This document shows, in pieces, positions 26,296-33,176 of a DNA stretch of 33,176 nt. The DNA comes from Xenorhabdus anantnagensis. GTDB taxonomy: Bacteria > Pseudomonadota > Gammaproteobacteria > Enterobacterales > Enterobacteriaceae. The translations under genes and the position numbers were made by a program. The number at the start of each line of letters is the position of its first letter. Position 1 is the first letter of the stretch. The notes beneath the pieces are model-generated. The model ran no database searches, had not been told where the DNA came from, and saw nothing but the letters and a program-made list of their open reading frames with translations. The DNA is taken from contig NZ_JAQRFN010000032.1 of the NCBI RefSeq assembly GCF_028598555.1, positions 1-33,176 of the forward strand, read 5' to 3'.

Positions 26296-27075
26296 ATGAA
26301 ATCATTGTTTAAAACAACTCTGCTGGCAACGACTCTGGCGGTGGCGTTTAGTGTACCTCAAGTCTTGGCTGCTAACACTGAAACTCAAAGTGAGCTAAAA
26401 CAAAGCGAACTAAAACTGAATAGTGCTTTTAAAACTACAGAACAGCAAAATTCTTATGCTCTGGGGGCTTCTCTAGGAAGCTATATGACCAACGCACTGA
26501 AAGAGTATAAAACGCTCGGCATCAATATGGAAAAAGCACAGTTGTTGGCTGGTGTTGAAGATGCTGTAAATAATAAAGCTAAATTGACTGATCAAGAAAT
26601 TAAGGAAACTCTGTCGATTTTCGACTCTAATATGAAAAGTGCAGTACGAGCCAAGGTAGAAAAAGAAGCAGGTGAAAATAGTGAAAAAGGTGTCAAGTAT
26701 CGTAAAGAGTTTGCTAAGAAAGCTGGCGTAGTTGAAACCAAAACAGGGCTTCTTTACAAAATTGAAAAAGAAGGTACTGGTAAAGCACCTAAAGAGACTG
26801 ATACTGTGGTTGTCAACTACAAAGGTGCTTTGATTGATGGTAAAGCTTTCGATAGCTCTTATGATCGTAAAGAGCCTCTGACCATTCGTGTAGACAGTGT
26901 TATCCCGGGCTGGACAGAAGGCTTACAGCATGTGAAGAAAGGTGGAAAAATCACATTGGTTATTCCACCTAAACTGGCTTATGGTCAGGCTATGATGCCA
27001 GGTATCCCGGCTAATTCTACTTTAGTCTTCGATGTTGAATTATTGGATATTAAGCCTGCTGCTAAGGCAAAATAA
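26296..27075 (+). CDS. fkpA: periplasmic FKBP-type peptidyl-prolyl isomerase FkpA
   Basis: 259 aa from ATG 26296 (GGAG upstream). Thirteen extra in-frame codons from 26257 would precede the signal and are rejected. Residues 1-25 form a Sec signal (cleaved after VLA). The helical dimerization domain follows (~35-135; YALGASLGSYM), then a long helix and a C-terminal FKBP domain (~150-255) with VVNYKGALIDGKAFDSSY, VIPGWTEGLQHVKKGGK and IPPKLAYG. It acts as isomerase and chaperone for outer-membrane and periplasmic proteins, which could include the inverse autotransporter encoded here. A short ELKQSELKL duplication lies just after the mature N-terminus. Confidence 0.95.
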   Translation: MKSLFKTTLLATTLAVAFSVPQVLAANTETQSELKQSELKLNSAFKTTEQQNSYALGASLGSYMTNALKEYKTLGINMEKAQLLAGVEDAVNNKAKLTDQEIKETLSIFDSNMKSAVRAKVEKEAGENSEKGVKYRKEFAKKAGVVETKTGLLYKIEKEGTGKAPKETDTVVVNYKGALIDGKAFDSSYDRKEPLTIRVDSVIPGWTEGLQHVKKGGKITLVIPPKLAYGQAMMPGIPANSTLVFDVELLDIKPAAKAK

Positions 27076-27103
27076 ATTCTGTAATAATTAAAAGCCAACA
27101 TTG

Positions 27104-27130
27104 GCAGGGGCTTAAGGCTCCTGCTTTATT
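27104..27130 (+). terminator. terminator of fkpA
   Basis: GCAGGGGC (27104-27111) pairs with GCTCCTGC (27117-27124) around TTAAG (one G-U), followed by TTTATT, about 30 bp past the stop. Confidence 0.75.
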
Positions 27131-27627
27131 ACGCGTTTCTTTTACTCTTCGATTTACTGCTGATGTCTACTTCTATTTGATGAGTAATAAGCTTGGATAA
27201 AGAAAAATTAATTTGTTTGCTTATTATTTATATAAGAATTAAATAAGATATTGTTTTTCGTATTTCAGGCGGATTAGGCATAATACTGTGATAAATACTC
27301 ACGGTATACTCAGCAAGGGCTTGACGGCGATTCGATGTGGTTTTAACGTCACACTTCTGAATAGAATATAGAACATTTTTAAATGTTTTTTGTTGTTAGT
27401 GCCGATCGCATGAAGCTATTAATTTACCATTTTGAATTTGGGCTGTGTTCGAAATTTTCACGTACTTCAGGTACGCCCTGATTTCTGTGTAGAGTCCAGA
27501 TTCAAACTGCCTGCAACAATAGGTGTTTACTGAGGTAGAATCTGAGTTGCAGTAATCTGATTTTATAATAAATCTTGCCCTGAATTTTTGATGAGGCAAA
27601 GTCTGAATTTGAAGGATGGTGTATTAC
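27131..27627. other. structured noncoding region upstream of yheO
   Basis: About 500 bp with no supportable gene; a 67-codon minus-strand frame (27396-27599) has no family resemblance. Structures include CGTAC-TTCAG-GTACG at 27461-27475 and a nested palindrome in which CAGATT (27497) pairs with AATCTG (27554-27559) and CTGCAAC (27511-27517) with GTTGCAG (27546-27552). It may be a leader or an interspersed repeat. Confidence 0.5.
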
Positions 27628-28365
27628 ATGTCTACCCCGATATTAACTGGTGATAATATATCTAGTGATAATAGTGATATTGATTTAATGGAAAACCAAC
27701 CATTTAATGAAACTGATCATGAAATTTTAAAATCTTACGAAGCTGCTGTTGATGGCCTGGCTATGTTGATTGGTGGGCATTGTGAAATAGTTCTTCATTC
27801 ACTGGAAGATCTTAAATGTTCAGCCGTCAGAATAGCTAATGGAGAGCATACAGGTCGTAAGATTGGCTCTCCGATTACTGATTTGGCGTTGCGAATGCTG
27901 CATGATATTACGGATGAAGACAGTAGCGTTTCTAAAGCGTATTTCACACGGGCAAAAAGTGGCTCGTTGATGAAATCTATCACAATTGCTATCCGCAATC
28001 GTCGGCGTAGAGTCATTGGGCTTTTGTGCATCAATATGAACCTTGATGTGCCTTTCTCCGAAATTATTCAGACCTTTATCCCAGAAAAAACCCATGAAGT
28101 TGCTTCAAACGTTAACTTTGCTTCTTCTGTGGATGATTTGGTGGCACAAACGCTGGAATTCACTATTGAAGAAGTGAATGCTGATCGCAATGTTTCCAAT
28201 AATGCGAAAAATAGACAAGTGGTATTGAACCTTTATGAAAAAGGTATTTTTGATATTAAAGATGCCATTAATCAGGTCGCTGATCGTTTGAATATCTCCA
28301 AACATACGGTATATCTCTATATTCGCCAGTTTAAAAATGGTGAATGTGCTAGCTCGGAGAAGTAA
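27628..28365 (+). CDS. yheO: YheO-family PAS/HTH regulator
   Basis: 245 aa. The N-terminal YheO-type PAS-like domain (about residues 20-145: [51 protein letters not shown]) is followed by a helix-turn-helix of the HTH_22 type (~185-240: [35 protein letters not shown]). It is presumed a DNA-binding regulator; its signal and targets are unknown. I prefer ATG 27628 over 27616, because AAGGATGG lies ahead of the former and on top of the latter. The N-terminus differs from E. coli until [13 protein letters not shown]. Its TAA overlaps the tusD ATG by one base, which places it in the tus operon. Confidence 0.9.
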   Translation: MSTPILTGDNISSDNSDIDLMENQPFNETDHEILKSYEAAVDGLAMLIGGHCEIVLHSLEDLKCSAVRIANGEHTGRKIGSPITDLALRMLHDITDEDSSVSKAYFTRAKSGSLMKSITIAIRNRRRRVIGLLCINMNLDVPFSEIIQTFIPEKTHEVASNVNFASSVDDLVAQTLEFTIEEVNADRNVSNNAKNRQVVLNLYEKGIFDIKDAINQVADRLNISKHTVYLYIRQFKNGECASSEK

Positions 28366-28760
28366 TGTCGTCACTGTCTTATTGCCTGCTGGTCACTGGG
28401 CCAGCTTACGGTACTCAACAAGCCAGCAGTGCCTACCAATTTGCTCAGGCGTTAATCGCTTCAGGTCATAAACTGCATAGCGTGTTTTTTTATCGCGAAG
28501 GTGTCCAAAACGGTAGTCAATTGGTCGCCCCTGCCAATGATGAATTTGATTTGGTCAGGGCCTGGCAGGCATTGGCAGTCCAACATCAGTGCAATCTGTT
28601 TATCTGTGTTGCGGCGGCATTGCGACGCGGTATCGTGGATGAACAGCAAGCCCGCGAATTAAATCTGCCTGCCGCTAATCTAGCTGAAGGGTTTAAGCTT
28701 AGTGGGTTAGGATCGTTGGCAGAAGCCATGATGTTGTGTGATCGTGTCATGCAATTTTAG
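28365..28760 (+). CDS. tusD: sulfur relay protein TusD
   Basis: 131 aa. It takes persulfide sulfur from TusA and passes it via TusE to MnmA, forming the 2-thio group of 5-methylaminomethyl-2-thiouridine in tRNA. It works in a TusB2C2D2 hexamer. The catalytic cysteine is C81 in [11 protein letters not shown] (C78 in E. coli), and [18 protein letters not shown] is the DsrE-fold start. It overlaps the yheO stop (TAATG). After the stop the last codons are copied in tandem, which separates it from tusC by ~100 bp, wider than the tight spacing usual in this operon. Confidence 0.95.
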   Translation: MSSLSYCLLVTGPAYGTQQASSAYQFAQALIASGHKLHSVFFYREGVQNGSQLVAPANDEFDLVRAWQALAVQHQCNLFICVAAALRRGIVDEQQARELNLPAANLAEGFKLSGLGSLAEAMMLCDRVMQF

Positions 28761-28811
28761 TTTGAGGCAATTTAGTTTGAGGCAATTTAGTTTGAGACAG
28801 CTGAGTTTAGG
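28751..28811 (+). repeat. 15-nt tandem repeat across the tusD stop codon
   Basis: GCAATTTTAGTTTGAG at 28751-28766, GCAATTTAGTTTGAG at 28767-28781 and again at 28782-28796, then a weak copy to 28811. The first unit holds the tusD TAG stop. Confidence 0.92.
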
Positions 28812-28859
28812 GAAATAATTAGGGGCCTCCGTAAGATGTCGATGAAATAGCGGGTATTG

Positions 28860-29219
28860 ATGAAAAAAATCGCCTTTGTTTTTACTGAAGCCCCTCATGG
28901 TTCTTCTGCCGGTAGGGAAGGGCTGGATGCACTGCTTGCGACGTCGGCATTGACTGAACAGATTGGTGTATTTTTTATCTCTGATGGAGTATTCCAATTG
29001 CTGGCCAATCAGCAGCCGGACAAAGCCCTGAGCCGTGATTATATCTCCACCTTTAAGATCTTGCCTCTTTATGACATTGATAAATGTTACGTTTGCCTGG
29101 ACGATCTGCTTATCCGGGGAGGCAGCCCAGCAAGCAATTTTGTGCTGGAAGCTGAATTTCTTTCCGCCACTGCAATTCGAGAATTGCTGGCGGGCTATGA
29201 TTTTGTGTTGAAATTTTAA
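28860..29219 (+). CDS. tusC: sulfur relay protein TusC
   Basis: 119 aa, the same length as E. coli TusC, with a DsrE/F-like fold. It is a structural subunit of the TusBCD complex and lacks the catalytic cysteine role. [33 protein letters not shown] is diagnostic. A TTG one codon ahead is possible, but ATG 28860 is the family start. The ribosome-binding site is poor (CGGG), so translation may depend on coupling to tusD, yet the repeat insert has lengthened the distance to it. Confidence 0.93.
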   Translation: MKKIAFVFTEAPHGSSAGREGLDALLATSALTEQIGVFFISDGVFQLLANQQPDKALSRDYISTFKILPLYDIDKCYVCLDDLLIRGGSPASNFVLEAEFLSATAIRELLAGYDFVLKF

Positions 29220-29238
29220 TCTATTTCAGGCGGGTAAC

Positions 29239-29526
29239 ATGTTATATACTATCAGTCGCTCACCTTACCATGATGACTTCAATGCAATGCTTGGCCTTGT
29301 ATCTGATACAGATGATGTTCTATTGACTCAGAATGGTGTATTACTGGGCATCAATGATAATCGCTATTTGACTGAGTTAGCCCGTACAGGGGCAGGCATT
29401 TATATTTTGAAGGAAGACCTAGAGGCACGAGGACTGTTTGAACAGGTTTCAGACCGTGTAATGGTGATTGATTACAACGGCTTTGTTAGCTTAACGGTAA
29501 AACATCAGCAAAATTTTGTCTGGTAG
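29239..29526 (+). CDS. tusB: sulfur relay protein TusB
   Basis: 95 aa, third subunit of the TusBCD heterohexamer, of the DsrH family. MLYTISRSPYH, DDVLLTQNGVLLGI and the ending VMVIDYNGFVSLTVKHQQNFVW match E. coli TusB. It starts 19 bp after tusC. The rpsL promoter follows, so the tus genes and the str operon are adjacent but separately initiated. Confidence 0.94.
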   Translation: MLYTISRSPYHDDFNAMLGLVSDTDDVLLTQNGVLLGINDNRYLTELARTGAGIYILKEDLEARGLFEQVSDRVMVIDYNGFVSLTVKHQQNFVW

Positions 29527-29591
29527 ATTAACGGGTAAATCTGAATTGTACTTTTCAGCCATTTTACCAGCATAGAAAAACTGTATATTTC

Positions 29592-29620
29592 TTGACACCT
29601 CGTCAAGTCAGCAATAAAAT
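29592..29620 (+). promoter_or_regulatory. str operon promoter
   Basis: A perfect -35 TTGACA (29592-29597), a 17-bp spacer and TAAAAT (29615-29620). A GC-containing stretch (CCGCG) follows the -10 like a stringent discriminator, and the leader is about 80 nt. This is the strongest sigma70 match in the window. Confidence 0.82.
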
Positions 29621-29648
29621 TCCGCGTCCTCTTGTTTTGTCATTATGA

Positions 29649-30080
<432 letters not shown>

Positions 30081-30157
30081 TGGTTCTCCGTTAAGTAAGG
30101 CCAAACATTTTTCACTTTAATGTCAAAATAAACTCGTAGAGTTTTGGACAACCCTGA

Positions 30158-30682
<525 letters not shown>

Positions 30683-30756
30683 TCGGCAGTGAATATGTTC
30701 TGGGTAGCTGTTTGGCTACCCGTTCTCTAAATTGAACGCCCACGAGAGAGGAAAAA

Positions 30757-32865
30757 ATGGCTCGTAAAACACCCATAGAGCGCTACCGCAATATCGGTAT
30801 CAGTGCCCACATCGACGCCGGTAAAACCACGACAACTGAACGTATTCTGTTTTACACAGGCGTAAACCATAAAATCGGTGAAACTCACGAAGGTTCAGCA
30901 ACTATGGACTGGATGGAGCAGGAACAGGAGCGTGGTATTACCATCACGTCTGCTGCGACGACTGCATTCTGGTCTGGTATGGCTAAACAGTATGAACCAC
31001 ACCGTATCAACATCATCGACACCCCAGGACACGTTGACTTCACTATCGAAGTAGAACGTTCCATGCGTGTTCTTGATGGCGCAGTAATGGTTTACTGTGC
31101 GGTTGGTGGTGTTCAGCCTCAGTCTGAGACCGTATGGCGTCAGGCTAACAAATATAATGTTCCACGTATCGCGTTCGTTAACAAAATGGACCGTATGGGT
31201 GCGAACTTCCTGCGCGTTGTTGAGCAGATCAAAACTCGTCTGGCTGCTAACCCAGTTCCACTTCAACTGGCGATCGGTGCTGAAGATACCTTCACCGGTA
31301 TTGTTGACCTGTTGAAGATGAAAGCAATCAACTGGAACGAAGCTGATCAGGGAACGACCTTCACTTATGAAGATATCCCTGCAGACATGGTTGAACTGGC
31401 TCAAGAATGGCATCAGAACCTGATTGAATCCGCAGCAGAAGCATCAGAAGACCTGATGGACAAATATCTGGGCGGTGAAGAGCTGACTGAAGAAGAAATC
31501 AAGGCAGCTCTGCGTAAGCGTGTTCTGGCTAACGAAATTATCCTGGTTACCTGTGGTTCTGCATTTAAGAACAAAGGTGTTCAGGCAATGCTGGATGCAG
31601 TTGTCGAATATCTGCCAGCACCAACAGACGTTGAGTCTATCAAAGGTGTTCTGCCAGACGGTAAAGATACTCCAGCAGAACGTCACTCTAGCGATGACGA
31701 GCCATTCTCTGCACTGGCGTTCAAAATCGCTACTGACCCATTCGTGGGTAACCTGACGTTCTTCCGTGTTTATTCTGGTGTTGTTAACTCTGGTGACACC
31801 GTACTAAACCCGATAAAAGAAAAAAGAGAACGTTTTGGCCGTATCGTACAGATGCACGCCAACAAACGTGAAGAAATCAAAGAAGTCCGCGCAGGCGACA
31901 TCGCTGCTGCGATCGGTCTGAAAGATGTAACTACAGGTGATACTCTCTGTGACATGGGTTCTCCAATCATTCTGGAGCGTATGGAATTCCCAGAGCCAGT
32001 TATCTCTGTTGCTATCGAGCCAAAAACTAAAGCTGACCAAGAAAAAATGGGTATCGCTTTAGGTCGTCTGGCTCAAGAAGACCCATCATTCCGCGTAAGC
32101 AGTGATGAAGAGTCTGGTCAAACTATCATTGCAGGTATGGGTGAACTGCACCTCGATGTATTGGTTGACCGTATGCGTCGTGAATTCAACGTTGAAGCGA
32201 ACGTAGGTAAACCTCAGGTTGCTTATCGTGAAACTATCCGTGCTTCTGTTGAGCAGGAAGGTAAACACGCTAAACAATCCGGTGGTCGCGGTCAGTTCGG
32301 TCACGTTTGGTTACGCATCGAGCCTCTGGAAGCAGGTGGTGCTGGTTACGAATTCGCGAACGAAATCGTCGGTGGTGTTATTCCTAAAGAATATATCCCA
32401 GGCGTTGACAAAGGCGTTCAGGAACAGCTGAAGAGCGGTGTTCTGGCTGGTTATCCAATCGTTGACATTAAGGTTGCCTTGTTCGATGGTTCTTACCATG
32501 ATGTTGACTCCTCAGAAATCGCCTTTAAAATTGCTGCGTCCATGGCATTTAAAGAAGGTTTCATGAAAGCGAAACCAGTTCTGCTGGAACCTATCATGAA
32601 AGTTGAGGTGGAAACACCAGAAGACTACATGGGTGACGTCATCGGTGACTTGAACCGTCGCCGTGGTATGATCGATGGTATGGATGATGTAGCTACGGGC
32701 AAAGTTGTTCGTGCTCAAGTACCATTGTCTGAAATGTTTGGTTATGCTACTGACCTGCGTTCTCAGACCCAAGGTCGTGCTTCTTACTCCATGGAGTTCT
32801 TGAAGTACAACGAAGCGCCGAGCAACGTCGCTCAGGCTATTATCGAAGCTCGCAAATCTAGATAA
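30757..32865 (+). CDS. fusA: elongation factor G
   Basis: 702 aa translocase GTPase that moves tRNA-mRNA on the ribosome and, with RRF, recycles it. G1 AHIDAGKT at 17-24, the switch I text [12 protein letters not shown]3 DTPGH at 88-92 and NKMD at 142-145. Domains II-V follow in the usual order, with [10 protein letters not shown] in domain IV and the end [26 protein letters not shown] precedes the ATG. Third gene of the str operon; codon use is strongly biased, as in highly expressed genes. Confidence 0.98.
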   Translation: MARKTPIERYRNIGISAHIDAGKTTTTERILFYTGVNHKIGETHEGSATMDWMEQEQERGITITSAATTAFWSGMAKQYEPHRINIIDTPGHVDFTIEVERSMRVLDGAVMVYCAVGGVQPQSETVWRQANKYNVPRIAFVNKMDRMGANFLRVVEQIKTRLAANPVPLQLAIGAEDTFTGIVDLLKMKAINWNEADQGTTFTYEDIPADMVELAQEWHQNLIESAAEASEDLMDKYLGGEELTEEEIKAALRKRVLANEIILVTCGSAFKNKGVQAMLDAVVEYLPAPTDVESIKGVLPDGKDTPAERHSSDDEPFSALAFKIATDPFVGNLTFFRVYSGVVNSGDTVLNPIKEKRERFGRIVQMHANKREEIKEVRAGDIAAAIGLKDVTTGDTLCDMGSPIILERMEFPEPVISVAIEPKTKADQEKMGIALGRLAQEDPSFRVSSDEESGQTIIAGMGELHLDVLVDRMRREFNVEANVGKPQVAYRETIRASVEQEGKHAKQSGGRGQFGHVWLRIEPLEAGGAGYEFANEIVGGVIPKEYIPGVDKGVQEQLKSGVLAGYPIVDIKVALFDGSYHDVDSSEIAFKIAASMAFKEGFMKAKPVLLEPIMKVEVETPEDYMGDVIGDLNRRRGMIDGMDDVATGKVVRAQVPLSEMFGYATDLRSQTQGRASYSMEFLKYNEAPSNVAQAIIEARKSR

Positions 32866-32889
32866 GTTTTCGAGTTTACTATATTTTAG

Positions 32890-33176
<287 letters not shown>

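Noticed and set aside
30895-31413. long minus-strand frame opposite fusA
   Set aside because: Produced by the strong codon bias of fusA; common antisense artefact.

Overview
The window looks like chromosome of a moderately AT-rich enterobacterium. The core proteins (YihA, PpiA, ArgD, CRP, PrkB, KefGB, TusDCB, S12, S7, EF-G) read as close relatives of the E. coli proteins. Gene losses, the tandem DUF2829-type genes, the interspersed hairpin repeat and the invasin-like gene together suggest Morganellaceae, most likely Xenorhabdus or Photorhabdus. The genus is an inference; the family-level placement is firmer.

Layout. (1) 1-1056: Spot 42 sRNA (spf) convergent with yihA/engB, the usual polA-distal arrangement. 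(2) 1469-7779: ppiA, pabA, argD, crp, then the minus-strand yheT-yheU-prkB run. This is the E. coli 75-min order lacking fic, yhfG, yhfK and yhfA. (3) About 7800-20200: a ~12.4 kb accessory segment inserted between yheT and yheS, which are neighbours in E. coli. It holds a LysE/RhtB exporter, a murQ-murP N-acetylmuramate catabolic pair, a 1142-aa inverse autotransporter (intimin/invasin type), a 1.1 kb AT-rich gene-poor stretch, a LysR regulator, two tandem genes with an N-terminal Tad2/DUF2829-like domain, and a frameshifted scrap resembling a polymorphic-toxin tip followed by a small DUF3969-like candidate immunity gene. (4) 20234-29526: yheS, kefG-kefB-yheV, slyD, slyX, fkpA, yheO and tusDCB, again in conserved order. 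(5) 29592-33176: the str operon rpsL-rpsG-fusA-tuf, with tuf cut by the window end.

How the parts work together. The backbone encodes peptidyl-prolyl isomerases of cytoplasm and periplasm (SlyD, PpiA, FkpA), glutathione-gated K+ efflux (KefGB), tRNA 2-thiolation (YheO-linked TusBCD) and translation. CRP and Spot 42 both lie here and belong to one catabolite-repression circuit. A pair of ARG boxes precedes argD.

Most notable: a ~1.1 kb tandem duplication carrying the Tad2-like genes, whose upstream DNA and N-terminal domains are conserved while the middle of the protein has diverged. Short tandem repeats (13-22 nt) also sit at or beside the stop codons of several core genes (argD, yheT, yheV, slyD, tusD, rpsG). 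In yheT the units are 15 nt inside the reading frame and 14 nt outside it.
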